A stretch of 64,000 nt of DNA from Mesorhizobium sp. SOD10 (GTDB lineage: Bacteria > Pseudomonadota > Alphaproteobacteria > Rhizobiales > Rhizobiaceae), in the NCBI GenBank assembly GCA_000824805.1, contig CCNA01000019.1, forward strand, positions 24,706-88,705. Reading direction: 5' to 3'. The notes beneath the pieces are model-generated. The model ran no database searches. It was not told the origin of the DNA and saw only the letters and a list, made by a program, of their open reading frames with translations. Shown piece after piece: positions 33,008 through 42,398 of this stretch. Within the stretch, counting starts at the first letter, position 1, and each line of letters starts with the position of its first letter. A program made the position numbers and the translations under genes.

Positions 33008-33609
33008 AGCTCGATCCCTTCTACCTGATCCTCGACAGCGCCGCCTGGATCGAGCGGCTGGTGCCGCTCGGCGTCAGGCTGGTCCAGCTCCGCATCAAGG
33101 ACATGGACGAGGACGGGCTGCGCGCGGAAATCCGCAAGGCAAGGGCCTTGTGCGCCCGACACCATTGCCAGCTTATCGTCAACGATCATTGGCGCCTCGC
33201 GATCGAGGAGGGCTGCGACTTCGTCCATCTCGGCCAAGAAGATCTGCAAACGGCCAGCCTCCCTCAGATACGGGAGGCCGGCATCAGGCTTGGACTGAGC
33301 ACCCATGATCATGACGAACTGGAGATGGCCATGGCCGCCAGGCCCGACTATGTTGCGCTGGGTCCCGTCTATCCGACCATCCTGAAGAAGATGAAATGGG
33401 CGCCGCAGGGGCTCGAAAGGGTTCGCGCCTGGAAGGACGCCGTCGCACCCATTCCGCTGATCGCCATCGGCGGTCTCAATCCCGAGCGGCTTGACGGCGT
33501 TTTCGAGGCCGGAGCCGACAGCGCGGCGGTGGTGACGGACATAACGCTGAACCCAGATCCCGAAGCGCGCACCGCGCAATGGATCGAAAAGACGGAGCAA
33601 TGGCGCTGA
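33004..33609 (+). CDS. thiE: Thiamine-phosphate synthase ThiE
   Basis: ThiE couples HMP-PP and thiazole phosphate to thiamine phosphate. The 201-residue protein has [62 protein letters not shown] and [11 protein letters not shown]. It overlaps both thiG and thiD, consistent with a coupled operon. Confidence 0.93.
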   Translation: MKLDPFYLILDSAAWIERLVPLGVRLVQLRIKDMDEDGLRAEIRKARALCARHHCQLIVNDHWRLAIEEGCDFVHLGQEDLQTASLPQIREAGIRLGLSTHDHDELEMAMAARPDYVALGPVYPTILKKMKWAPQGLERVRAWKDAVAPIPLIAIGGLNPERLDGVFEAGADSAAVVTDITLNPDPEARTAQWIEKTEQWR

Positions 33610-34358
33610 GTCAGAACTTGAATGTGCTTGTCGTAGACGGATCGGACTCCAGTGGGGGTGCCGGAATTGCGCGCGATATCGAGACGATCTCTTCAATCGG
33701 GCTGCGCACTTGCGTTGCTGTCACCGCGGTAACGGTGCAGACGCACCACGCCGTTAGGGATATCCGTCACATGCAACCCGGCCTGGTGGCCGATCAAATG
33801 CGGGCAGCGTTGCAGGCCAACGCGGTGGCGGCCATCAAAATCGGCATGCTCGCAACTGCGCAGATCATCGCTGCCGTCGCCGCCGTGCTGCGCGAAAATC
33901 CGCGCACGCCGGCAATCCTCGATCCGGTGCTGGCTTCCTCGTCAGGCAGGCCGCTGCTGGAATCGAGTGCGATCGATGTCATGAAGCGTGATCTCATGCC
34001 GCTTTGCCGCCTGGTCACGCCGAATCTGGTCGAGCTGGCGGTGCTGACCGGCTCGGAATTGGCCGCGGGCGACGATGACGCGCCGCGGCAGGGAAGGCGA
34101 TTGCTTGCGGACGGGCCGCAGGCGCTGCTCATCAAGGGCGGCCACGCAGAAGGCCCGAGATCCACAGATATCCTGTTGAGCCGCGGCCGGGAACCCATCC
34201 GCTTCGACATGCCCAGGCTTGCCGGATCGATGCGCGGGACCGGCTGCATGCTGGCCAGCGCGATAGCGGCGTATCTGGCAACCGGGGATTCGATCGAGAA
34301 AGCCGTGCTCCAGGCCAAGCTTCTCGTTTTCGAAAAGATTTCGAAGAACCCCAGGTGA
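33600..34358 (+). CDS. thiD: HMP/HMP-P kinase ThiD
   Basis: ThiD phosphorylates HMP and HMP-P to HMP-PP. The 252-residue ribokinase-fold protein has VDGSDSSGGAGIARDIE (about 12-28), KIGMLATAQII, DPVLASSSG and the anion-hole motif RGTGCMLASAIAAYLA (about 212-227). It starts inside the end of thiE at ATG 33600 with GGAG upstream. Last gene of the thi operon. No tenA, thiM or transporter gene is attached. Confidence 0.94.
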   Translation: MALSQNLNVLVVDGSDSSGGAGIARDIETISSIGLRTCVAVTAVTVQTHHAVRDIRHMQPGLVADQMRAALQANAVAAIKIGMLATAQIIAAVAAVLRENPRTPAILDPVLASSSGRPLLESSAIDVMKRDLMPLCRLVTPNLVELAVLTGSELAAGDDDAPRQGRRLLADGPQALLIKGGHAEGPRSTDILLSRGREPIRFDMPRLAGSMRGTGCMLASAIAAYLATGDSIEKAVLQAKLLVFEKISKNPR

Positions 34359-34769
34359 GGATCGGGTTCGCGATAGTCGCCCCTGCTTCGCCTCGAAGGA
34401 TCATGTTCGCCGGCCGGTGTCTCATGACGAAAGCATCTGGATCCAGACCGCTTTTGTGGCTCTGGTTCGTCGATTGGTGAATGATTCGGTTCGGCCGACA
34501 ATAAGCGGCGGGAGCTGACATGCATGGTGCATCGTGAAACCTAGAGTCGACAGGCTGAGGATGCCCTATGGCAAATGTTCTTCACGGCAGCGCCTTACGA
34601 CGCTGCGTCGTGGAGCCGACCGCAATCGCTGTCCTCAACGATATAAAAGTGGCGGCGATCCTTGAGGTTCGCAGAATTTGAGCAAGGTGGTGGGCGATTT
34701 GAGCTGCTATGCTGGCAGCGAGTGTGCGGATCCTCCTGATCAAAGATGGCTACGCTCCAGAACTTTCAA
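34359..34769. other. No supported gene
   Basis: Intergenic region after the thi operon. It contains a sigma54-like sequence (34709-34724) whose -12 element is GTGC rather than TTGC. No reading frame is recognisable. Confidence 0.4.
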
Positions 34770-34855
34770 TTGAGCCGTATCCTGTATGACGCCGCCTGCG
34801 GCTTTCTCCTCGACCTCAATCTCGCTGACCAGGATACGGTCAGACGGAACTTCAT
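34770..34855 (-). pseudogene. groS: groES 5' remnant
   Basis: The minus strand starts with ATG and MKFR as in the intact groES. After a deletion or shift it reads DRILVSEIEVEEKAAGGVI, then QDTA, against the intact [24 protein letters not shown]. Then similarity ends. The 100 bp upstream (34856-34960) also resemble the groES promoter region. It is a leftover of a second groE operon; a matching groEL remnant lies 11 kb away at 45870. Confidence 0.7.
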
Positions 34856-35090
34856 GTCATTCCCCTCTGGACCGCACGCCAATAGCGGCCCGCTCCGAAC
34901 TGGCACCCTTCGTCAGCATCGTGCGCCCATGCCGACTTAGTTTTGCTCATTTCCCGTACCAAGAGATGGGAATCGTTGATTAATCCCGATGACGCCACCA
35001 GCCCGAAGTCGGCAAAATCCAGCCTTCGAAGGAACCTAGGGATCAGTTCACATCTGTGCGACGACTGCGCAGACCTGCAGAGAGAGACAA

Positions 35091-35447
35091 TTGGACGAGC
35101 ACAATCCCAAGGAAGAACCAATCGAGACCGTCTTCCGGAACGGCACGATCACCGTCGTCGGCATATTGCTGGCGTTTTCCCTGGGTTTCGTCACACATTG
35201 GGCGGCAAACCCGGTTCCGTGGCGACTTTACGACCTGTTCGCAGTTGTCCCAATCCTGGTCGGCATAGCCTCGCAGATGCGGGCGCTGTCGCTGTTGCTC
35301 GACATGAGCTCGCTGCGTCGCCACGTCTACGAACGCGCCAACCGCATTTTCATGGCCGGGCTCATCCTGACTGCCTGCGGCGTCGGGTCGGCAATTCTGC
35401 TTGACGTCTTCGAAGTGGCGTCGACGGTCACGCTGCCTGGACCGTAA
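35091..35447 (+). CDS. Small inner-membrane protein, 118 residues
   Basis: Three hydrophobic segments are visible: ITVVGILLAFSLGFVTHWA (about 19-37), LYDLFAVVPILVGIASQM (about 46-63) and IFMAGLILTACGVGSAILLDVF (about 86-107). The N-terminus is acidic (MDEHNPKEEPIETVF). The start is TTG with AGAGAGA upstream. No function is known to me; rhizobial genomes carry similar short proteins. It stands alone. Confidence 0.65.
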   Translation: MDEHNPKEEPIETVFRNGTITVVGILLAFSLGFVTHWAANPVPWRLYDLFAVVPILVGIASQMRALSLLLDMSSLRRHVYERANRIFMAGLILTACGVGSAILLDVFEVASTVTLPGP

Positions 35448-36072
35448 CCAAGGGACCACCATCAAGCGCTTTCAGCCCTGTGAGTTCATCTCAGCGCTGT
35501 TGCGACTGCTGGCCTCGAACTTGAGAGCACGTCTTCAATAGCCCAAAAGCCGCTGGCCCCGTACTTCGATCGGTGCGCTTGGACGCAAGGATGCTTTTTT
35601 CGGCATTCTTCCATCCCGACCGTGGTGCCCCATTGGTTTGAAACCATGCGACTCGGCCCATCTTGAGCGGCATCTCGGGGAGCAGACATTGCAACAGTTT
35701 CTTCAAAGAAAATCATAGACTCTTAGCAACCCGAAATCGCTAAGAATGGTAGGTTTATCTCAACGTATCAGGCCAGAGGACTCAAAACCGCGGTCCTTCC
35801 TATTCTGCGACCGCCGAACCGCACGAAATCTAGAACTAAAGGCAATAGCAAGAAGAACTCCCGTCATGGTTGCTCCAACTCAATCATTGTCCGTTCGAAA
35901 AAATTACATGCGTGGAAATAAGTACGCATCCACGCGACCGTCGAAATCGTCCGGCCTGAGATATAAGCAACGTGACAATTTCGGTTCGAAAGTTGCTGGT
36001 CTGCGGAGAACGCCAAATGACAAATTCAGTGCAACGAGTGTCCATTCTTTCCATGTGGCTTGATGCTGAACA
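35448..36072. other. No supported gene; contains repeat copy 1 (35700-35755)
   Basis: Only weak frames (one of 105 codons at 35746 has no recognisable content). The segment around 35700-35755, with hairpin CTTAGC-N11-GCTAAG and TCGCTAAGAATGGTAGG, is matched imperfectly at 41090-41147. It may be the left border of the duplicated glyA/metK unit. Confidence 0.45.
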
Positions 36073-36429
36073 ATGATGACACTGGTCAGTCGCCTAAGGA
36101 CGGCAGCGCATTTTGATCGCCTTCGAATCCTGGGCCTTTGCGCGCATGCGGATCTAACAGTCTGCGAGCTGGCAGACATTTTGGATCTGCGTCGCGATCG
36201 CGTTGTGCGACACGTCCGGCTACTCGCCAGAGCCGACTTTCTTTGCTGCGACGAACAACGCCCGTGGCGCTCCTATCATCTCAAACCAGAAGACAAGCAC
36301 GGCGGTCTGGTCCAATTGCTCGTCGACCTCCTGCCCCACTGCGATGGCCATCATGAACGAGACTTACAACGACTCGAAGCGATACGAAACGAGCAGCCGA
36401 AGGGGACAGCCTGCTTGATCGAAAAATAA
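36073..36429 (+). CDS. ArsR-family transcriptional regulator
   Basis: A 118-residue winged-helix protein: RLRTAAHFDRLRILGLCAHADLTVCELADILDLRRDRVVRHVRLLARADFL is the ArsR helix-turn-helix core, with wing residues RPWRSYHLKP. No metal-binding cysteine pair is obvious. ArsR-family regulators of the SahR type sense S-adenosylhomocysteine and control methionine-cycle genes. Position immediately before glyA-metK, with adoK and metE downstream, makes that role plausible but not proven. Confidence 0.78.
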   Translation: MMTLVSRLRTAAHFDRLRILGLCAHADLTVCELADILDLRRDRVVRHVRLLARADFLCCDEQRPWRSYHLKPEDKHGGLVQLLVDLLPHCDGHHERDLQRLEAIRNEQPKGTACLIEK

Positions 36430-36454
36430 ATCGACCCAATTGGAGCGCGAGCCC

Positions 36455-37795
36455 ATGATGGACAACTCTGCCGAGCGCGCCATCGCGCAGTCGAACTCTT
36501 ATGTACGCTCTTCCTTAGCCTCGGTTGATAGCTGCGTGCACGAACTGCTCCTGAGACAAGAGCGACAGGAACGCACGACGCTCAAACTAATCGCTTCTGA
36601 GAACTTTGCCTCCTCGGCAGTGCTCGAAGCGACCGGGTCGATTTTCACAAACAAATACGCCGAGGGGTACCCGGGTGCGCGCTACTATGCGGGAAACGAG
36701 ATCGTCGATGAGCTTGAGAACCTCGCCATCGAGCGCTTGAAGAAACTATTTGGAAGCGAGCACGCCAACGTCCAGCCCCATTCCGGCTCGCCGGCCAATC
36801 AAGCTGTCTATCGCGCGCTTTTGAAGCCCTGCGACAAAGTCATGGGCTTGCCCATTCCGGAAGGGGGTCATCTGACCCATGGTTGGGCTATCAACTTTTC
36901 CGGAACCGACTACCGACGAGTCCCCTATGGGCTACACGCAAAGACCCAGCAAATTGACTATGACCTCTTGCGCGAGACAGCTAAGCGGGAACGGCCGCGG
37001 CTCATCTGGATCGGCGGAACTGCTTATCCGCGTGTGTTTGACTATGAGGTAATGGCAGAAATTGCTCTGGAGGCGAACGCCTATCTCGTGGCCGACATTG
37101 CGCACATCAGCGGCCTGATTGCGGCAGGAGCGCATCCGAATCCCGTCCGCCATTGCGACGTCGTCAGCAGCACGTCTCATAAGTCGATCCGCGGCCCCCG
37201 CGGCGGATTCATTTTGTCGAGGAATGAGGATCGTTATCAGGCGCTCTATCATCCGAAAAGCAAATACAATCTCGCCAGGCGGATTGATCGCGCGGTGTTC
37301 CCTCACCTGCAGGGCGGGCCACATATGAATGTTATCGCTGCGCTAGCAGTCGCCTTACAGGAAGCGGCGACCCCGGCATTTCGTATCTACGGGCAACAGA
37401 CCGTCAAGAATGCCAAGGCTCTGGCCCAGGCGCTGCTTGAGCGAGGTTATGACCTGGTTACCGGGGGGACCGACAATCACATGCTCATCCTTGACCTGCG
37501 CGATCGACCACTGTCGGGCAAGGCCTATGCCGAGCGATTATCAAAGGCAGGCATCATTACGAACTTCAATATGGTGCCGGGGGATCCGCGCGATCCGGCG
37601 GTTACAAGCGGAATTCGCTTGGGGTCGCCAGCAGTGACGTCAATGGGCATGCGCGAGGGGGAAATGGTGCAAATCGCTGCCTTTATTGACCTGGTCTGTC
37701 GCCAGCCCAACGATCCGGATGTTCATGCCAGCGTGCGAAACGACGTTGCCGAGTTATGCGCGGCATTCGAGGTCCCGGGCATCACCGACAGGTAA
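36455..37795 (+). CDS. glyA: Serine hydroxymethyltransferase GlyA
   Basis: GlyA converts serine and THF to glycine and methylene-THF, feeding the methyl cycle and PanB. The 446-residue PLP enzyme has LKLIASENFASSAVLEATGS, NKYAEGYPGARYYAGNE, NVQPHSGSPANQAVY and the PLP lysine in SSTSHKSIRGPRGG (about 243). The usual TTTTHKTLRGPRGG has become STSHKSI, a conservative change. The start is ATG 36455 behind GGAG. Probably a symbiosis-linked second copy; the housekeeping glyA would be elsewhere. Confidence 0.94.
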   Translation: MMDNSAERAIAQSNSYVRSSLASVDSCVHELLLRQERQERTTLKLIASENFASSAVLEATGSIFTNKYAEGYPGARYYAGNEIVDELENLAIERLKKLFGSEHANVQPHSGSPANQAVYRALLKPCDKVMGLPIPEGGHLTHGWAINFSGTDYRRVPYGLHAKTQQIDYDLLRETAKRERPRLIWIGGTAYPRVFDYEVMAEIALEANAYLVADIAHISGLIAAGAHPNPVRHCDVVSSTSHKSIRGPRGGFILSRNEDRYQALYHPKSKYNLARRIDRAVFPHLQGGPHMNVIAALAVALQEAATPAFRIYGQQTVKNAKALAQALLERGYDLVTGGTDNHMLILDLRDRPLSGKAYAERLSKAGIITNFNMVPGDPRDPAVTSGIRLGSPAVTSMGMREGEMVQIAAFIDLVCRQPNDPDVHASVRNDVAELCAAFEVPGITDR

Positions 37796-37850
37796 ATCGG
37801 GCTAAGAAAAATGCCCCATGCAAACTCCAACACCCGAAGCGAGGCATTTC

Positions 37851-39047
37851 ATGGCTAGGCAGTTCGTTTTCTCTTCCGAATCGGTTGGCGCGGGACACCC
37901 GGATAAGCTCGCCGACAACATCTCGGACGCAATCCTCGACGCAGTCTTGCGCTTCGATCCGAAGGCACGCGTCGCTTGTGAAGCCCTGGTGAAGACATGT
38001 GAAGCCTTGGTGAAGACAGGAACCGTCGTTCTGGCTGGCGAGATTACCAGCGATGTGACGGTCGACTACGGCCAAGTGGCTCGCGATACGATTGTTGATA
38101 TTGGATACGACGATGAGGCGGTCGGCTTTGACGGCCGGCGTTGCTCCGTCATTCATGCCCTCACCGAGCAGTCGCCCGACATCAGCCAAGGGGTTGACGA
38201 GGGTCGAGGGCAGGATCTCGAACAGGGAGCGGGAGATCAGGGCCTGATGTTCGGCTATGCATGCCGCGAGACCGATACTTTGATGCCGTTGCCAATCCAA
38301 CTCGCCCACGGCTTGACGAAAAGGCAGGCAGATGTCCGCAAGGCCGGACAGCTAAGCTGGTTGCGCCCTGACGTGAAATCCCAAGTCTCCGTGCGTTATG
38401 AGGGCTTGCGCCCCGTCGCCCTGGATACCATCGTCGTGTCGACGCAACACAATGAGCAGGTCTCGCAAGAGACAGTTCGCGAGGGCGTCATTGAGGAAAT
38501 AATAAAGCCGGTCCTGCCGACCGACCTGGACTCGGAAGGCATCAGGATTCTGGTCAACCCAACAGGGCGGTTCGTTGTCGGGGGCCCCCGCGGCGACTGT
38601 GGCCTCACCGGACGCAAGATCATCGTCGATTCCTATGGTGGAATGGGGCGTCATGGCGGCGGCGCCTTTTCAGGCAAGGACCCGTCCAAGGTTGACCGCT
38701 CGGCTGCCTATGCCGCCCGATATGTCGCGAAGAATATAGTGGCTAGCGGACTCGCGGACGTCTGCGAGGTGCAGCTTGCTTACGCGATCGGCGTGGCCAG
38801 TCCGGTTTCTATCATGGTCAACACGTTCGGAACAGCAAGGGTCGAGGAAAGAAGGATCGAGCAGCTCATTCCTGAGTTGTTCGACCTCAAACCGAAGGGC
38901 ATTATCAAGATGCTTGATCTGTTACGCCCGATTTACCGCAAGACTGCGACCTATGGTCATTTCGGTCGCGAAGAGCCCGAGTTCACCTGGGAGAGGACTG
39001 ACAGAGCCGACGACTTGCGGCGCGAGGCAGGGCTCGCCGCACCTTGA
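37851..39047 (+). CDS. metK: S-adenosylmethionine synthetase MetK (with a 7-residue tandem insertion)
   Basis: MetK makes SAM from methionine and ATP. The 398-residue protein has [50 protein letters not shown] and [27 protein letters not shown], all needed for activity. The start is ATG 37851 with GAGG upstream; 37818 is also open. Residues CEALVKT are repeated directly ([14 protein letters not shown]) by a 21-bp tandem duplication near residue 43. Canonical MetK has the segment once, so the N-terminal domain gains one helix turn or loop. Activity is uncertain. Follows glyA by 55 bp. Confidence 0.92.
   Translation: MARQFVFSSESVGAGHPDKLADNISDAILDAVLRFDPKARVACEALVKTCEALVKTGTVVLAGEITSDVTVDYGQVARDTIVDIGYDDEAVGFDGRRCSVIHALTEQSPDISQGVDEGRGQDLEQGAGDQGLMFGYACRETDTLMPLPIQLAHGLTKRQADVRKAGQLSWLRPDVKSQVSVRYEGLRPVALDTIVVSTQHNEQVSQETVREGVIEEIIKPVLPTDLDSEGIRILVNPTGRFVVGGPRGDCGLTGRKIIVDSYGGMGRHGGGAFSGKDPSKVDRSAAYAARYVAKNIVASGLADVCEVQLAYAIGVASPVSIMVNTFGTARVEERRIEQLIPELFDLKPKGIIKMLDLLRPIYRKTATYGHFGREEPEFTWERTDRADDLRREAGLAAP
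37977..38018 (+). repeat. 21-bp tandem duplication inside metK
   Basis: Two adjacent 21-bp units (37977-37997 and 37998-38018) differ at one base and encode CEALVKT twice. The frame is kept. Confidence 0.95.
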
Positions 39048-39149
39048 AATCCGGCGCCAAAAGGACGCTGCAACATCCGTCTATGACAAGACTTCGGCCG
39101 GTCGGCATGGAAGAAAGCCGGGGCCGGTTGGCGAACCAAGAAAGCCATT

Positions 39150-39292
39150 GATGGTGAAATGTGACCTGCTTTGAAATCGGCGATTGCCATGTCGAAATCA
39201 TCGCGCACGACGCGGACTTCCCCGAAAAGCCTGCATTGGCAAGTCGCGATGACTCCTCGGTCGACACTCTGCGCGCCGAGCTGCTGATTTGT
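39150..39292 (+). pseudogene. Adenosine kinase (PfkB) 5' remnant
   Basis: Nucleotide similarity to the start of the intact kinase gene at 41388-41525 is visible base by base: GACCTGCTTTG / ATCGGC / GCCATGTCGAAATCATCGCGC, later CTGCGCGCCGAGCTGCTG. Small indels destroy the frame. It directly follows intact metK, as the intact kinase directly follows a metK remnant at 41201. This is one half of a split duplication. Confidence 0.65.
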
Positions 39293-39468
39293 GAGCGTCA
39301 CAATGCAGCCCGCATCTGACCTGCCTGTCGACCAACTACTCAACGGCGCGGGGCTCGTGACGCTTACGCTGATTTTTGCAACCCTCTTTTGCGTAGCAAG
39401 TTGCCGCCGCAACACTGACGCATAGTCTGCTCCTCGGGCAAGCCAACTCGCCCAAGGACTTTTCCGAC

Positions 39469-39517
39469 CATTTAGGAAACGGATACGTCTCATCCAAACA
39501 ATCGATTTTACCAATCC
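39469..39517 (+). promoter_or_regulatory. nod box (NodD binding site), rightward
   Basis: A 49-bp match to the nod box. The 3' half, from CATCC through AAACAATCGATTTTAC to CAATCC (39491-39517), agrees with the consensus at every defined base. The 5' half has most key positions (CAT..A, GGAT). It is oriented toward the fatty-acid-hydroxylase-family gene 264 bp downstream; no other gene intervenes. Implies flavonoid- and NodD-dependent transcription. Confidence 0.85.
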
Positions 39518-39781
39518 AGAAGAACCCCGCATAGTCCGCTCCCGCGATGCCCCGCGTACCGACGCAATAATCACCGCTGAATGCGCACGAAAAGCAAATT
39601 GCATGACCGCTTCGTGCAATTGGTACTTTCTGCGCGGATACAAATTCGGGTGCCGACCTCGAATTTATCGGGCCGTGCCGGAGATCTACTAACGATTGGA
39701 TTCGCCCTGATGACGAAAATGACTGCCTCGATGTTCCGACCTGAAGCTCGCGCAGCTTGAACGATTCGCCGGAGCAAACAA

Positions 39782-40639
39782 ATGCAAATTCTCGATTTTA
39801 ATCATATATCGCAGATCTTCGTGAACTCGCTTGAGCTGGTGGTGGTCTTCGCCACCATTTGCGCCGCGCTGGAGTTCACCTTTCCGGCCTATCGATACAG
39901 TCTTGCCTCATACGCTCGCGGCGTGCGGAATTGGCTTATTCGACTCGGATTGGGTGCCTTTATTTGGCACTTCTTCGCTGTTGGTCTGGCCTGGCTTGGA
40001 GTAAAGCCGCTGGCAACGATCAATTTCGCAACGTTGCTCCACTCTGACAACGCAATCGTCAGCACTGGATTGGCGGTCCTTTCCGGAGTTCTAGTCGCGA
40101 TTGCTGGCGATTTCTTTTACTATTGGATGCACCGCGCTCAGCATGCTGTTCCATTCCTCTGGCGGCTTCACGCTACGCACCATTCGATCCGCGAATTGAC
40201 GGCATGGAATTGCAATCATCACATCTCCGAACCACTCGTTTACGCAGCGCTGGTAGCTCTGCCACTCGCTCTGATCCATTTTGAATCTGGCGTGGTGCCC
40301 ATCGTTGCCATGACGCTGATTACGTTCCAGGCCCATCTTTCGCACTCCAGTACCCGCATCAATCTTGGGCCGCTTCGATACATCATTGGCGACAACAAAT
40401 TCCACCGCATCCACCACTCGATGGAAGCGCATCACCGGCACCGAAACTATGGGTTTTTCACAACCCTCTGGGATACGGTTTTTCTAACGGCATACTGGCC
40501 AAAAAAGAATGAGTGGCCGGAGGTTGGCATGCGAAACCAGCCCGAGCCGCTGACCGTGCGGGATTACATTATGTTCCCATTTGATCGACGTCGCTGGCAT
40601 AAACCCAAAGTCGGAAATGCTGTGGAGGCCAGGGATTAG
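39782..40639 (+). CDS. Fatty-acid hydroxylase / sterol desaturase family membrane enzyme
   Basis: A 285-residue integral-membrane protein with about four hydrophobic segments in the first half. It has the di-iron histidine clusters of the FA-hydroxylase superfamily: WMHRAQH (HxxxH, about 118), LHATHHS (HxxHH, about 132), HHISEP, and HRIHHSMEAHH (HxxHH, about 209-219). The family hydroxylates or desaturates lipids using O2. The nod box upstream suggests the product is made during nodulation, perhaps modifying the Nod-factor acyl chain, a hopanoid or a membrane lipid; this is inference. No nod-gene name can be assigned from the sequence alone. Confidence 0.8.
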   Translation: MQILDFNHISQIFVNSLELVVVFATICAALEFTFPAYRYSLASYARGVRNWLIRLGLGAFIWHFFAVGLAWLGVKPLATINFATLLHSDNAIVSTGLAVLSGVLVAIAGDFFYYWMHRAQHAVPFLWRLHATHHSIRELTAWNCNHHISEPLVYAALVALPLALIHFESGVVPIVAMTLITFQAHLSHSSTRINLGPLRYIIGDNKFHRIHHSMEAHHRHRNYGFFTTLWDTVFLTAYWPKKNEWPEVGMRNQPEPLTVRDYIMFPFDRRRWHKPKVGNAVEARD

Positions 40640-41200
40640 ACGAGTGGAGGCTTTCACCTCAATCTGACTGTCGAGGCCAGAACGCCATCGATGAATGCAT
40701 ATCTGGAACATCCCACCGACGCCGACAAGCCTCCACCTAACAAGGACCGTTGCGCCTGAGCGGCAGCAGGGTAGGGAATTTTCCTATCGCGCTGCCGCGT
40801 TGGCGAGATTGACCGGAAATGGTCGCGCCAGTCGCGTGACTTTGCCGGCGCTGCACCGTCAAGCCAGAAATCTCTCTCGGCCTCCGCGCGCTCTGTTCAA
40901 CGGGGCAAGGTGGGCACCTGTTATCTGCTTCACGACGGGTTAATCAACTAAGAGCAGCCAGACGGCGGAGTGCAATTCGGTCAAATAGCCGTTTTGCACG
41001 CCCCGTGGCGCGGCACCATCAGCCCGCGAACCACCTCGGATCGTTTCCGGCATAGCGTTGCGTTTCGGTTGAGCACTGTTAACAGATCCTTCCAGAAAAT
41101 TCACAGAGGCTTTGCAACACCAAATCGCTAAAAATGGTAGGAATCCCAAAGGCTGTTTGAGTCAGCCAGGTCAAGCCGGGTGCATTTATTTCCGGTCACA
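40640..41200. other. No supported gene; contains repeat copy 2 (41090-41147)
   Basis: Short frames only. The 41090-41147 stretch (AGAAAATTC...AAATCGCTAAAAATGGTAGG) matches 35700-35755 imperfectly and precedes the metK remnant. Confidence 0.45.
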
Positions 41201-41305
41201 AAGCCGCGACCTATGAGCACTTCGGGTGCGAAGAGCCTGAGTCTACCTGGGAGAGGCTGGCACTTACGGCGCGATGCAAGGCTCGCAGCGCCGCGAGACT
41301 CGTGC
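41201..41305 (+). pseudogene. metK: metK 3' remnant
   Basis: Reads KAATYEHFGCEEPESTWERL then, after indels, ALTARCKARSAA. It mirrors the intact MetK C-terminus [36 protein letters not shown]. It lies directly before intact adenosine kinase. With the kinase remnant behind intact metK it shows that a metK-kinase unit was duplicated and each copy then lost one gene. Confidence 0.7.
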
Positions 41306-41387
41306 CGAATAGATTGGCATGCGGAAAGCCCATCACTGATCGCGCCCGGCCGGCGTGGCAGAAAGCCGGCAGTCGTTGGAGATATCG

Positions 41388-42398
41388 ATGCCGGAATATG
41401 ACGTGCTTTGCATCGGCAATGCCATTGTCGACATCATCGCGCAGTGCGACGAGGCCTTTCTCGAAACCAACGGCATCATCAAGGGCGCGATGAACCTCAT
41501 CGACACCCGGCGCGCCGAGCTGCTCTACAGCCGCATGGGACCGGCGATCGAAGCTTCGGGCGGCAGCGCCGGCAACACGGCGGCGGGCATGGCGAGCTTC
41601 GGCGGCCGCGCCGCCTTTTTCGGCAAGGTGTCCAACGATGCGCTCGGCGACATCTACATCCACGACATCCATGCCCAGGGTGTGGCCTTCGACACCAGGC
41701 CGCTTAAGGGCGAGCCGCCGACGGCGCGCTCGATGATCTTCGTCACGCCGGATGGCGAGCGTTCGATGAACACCTATCTCGGCGCCTGTGTCGAACTCGG
41801 GCCGGAGGACGTCGAGGCCGACAAGGCCGCCGGCGCCAAGGTCACCTATTTCGAGGGCTATCTGTGGGACCCGCCGCGCGCCAAGGAAGCTATCAGGCAG
41901 ACCGCCAAGCTCGCGCATGCCGCCGGCCGAGAGGTGTCGATGACGCTGTCGGATTCCTTCTGCGTCGACCGCTACCGCCAGGAGTTCCTCGAGCTGATGC
42001 GCTCGGGCACGGTCGATATCGTTTTCGCCAACAGCCACGAGATCAAGGCGCTCTACCAGACCGCTTCGTTCGAGGACGCGCTGGCGGCGATCCGCAAGGA
42101 TTGCAAGATCGCCGCCGTCACTCGCTCGGAAAAAGGCTCGGTGATCGTGCGCGGCAACGAGACCGTCACCATCCAGGCGACCACCATCAGGGAACTGGTC
42201 GACACCACCGGCGCCGGCGACCTTTATGCCGCCGGCTTTCTTTATGGCTACACGGCCGGCCGCAGCCTCCAGGATTGCGGCGATCTCGGCTCGCTGGCGG
42301 CCGGGCTGGTGATTCAGCAGATCGGTCCGCGACCCAGGCAGAATCTGCGTCGCGAGGCCGAACAGGTAAGGCTGCTGCAGGGGCGTGCCAAGGACTAG
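41388..42398 (+). CDS. Adenosine kinase (PfkB family)
   Basis: A 336-residue ribokinase-fold sugar kinase: VLCIGNAIVDIIAQCDEAFL, GGSAGNTAAGMASFGGRAAFFGKVSNDALGD, and the catalytic DTTGAGDLYAAGFLYG (about 271-286, Asp as base). Rhizobial proteins of this type next to methyl-cycle genes are adenosine kinases, clearing adenosine released from S-adenosylhomocysteine; a general sugar kinase is the alternative. ATG 41388 has TGGAG upstream. It sits between metK sequences and metE. Confidence 0.82.
   Translation: MPEYDVLCIGNAIVDIIAQCDEAFLETNGIIKGAMNLIDTRRAELLYSRMGPAIEASGGSAGNTAAGMASFGGRAAFFGKVSNDALGDIYIHDIHAQGVAFDTRPLKGEPPTARSMIFVTPDGERSMNTYLGACVELGPEDVEADKAAGAKVTYFEGYLWDPPRAKEAIRQTAKLAHAAGREVSMTLSDSFCVDRYRQEFLELMRSGTVDIVFANSHEIKALYQTASFEDALAAIRKDCKIAAVTRSEKGSVIVRGNETVTIQATTIRELVDTTGAGDLYAAGFLYGYTAGRSLQDCGDLGSLAAGLVIQQIGPRPRQNLRREAEQVRLLQGRAKD

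Noticed and set aside
34709..34724. TGGCAGCGAGTGTGCG resembling a -24/-12
   Set aside because: The spacing fits, but both elements deviate (CAG, GTGC) and only a pseudogene lies near.
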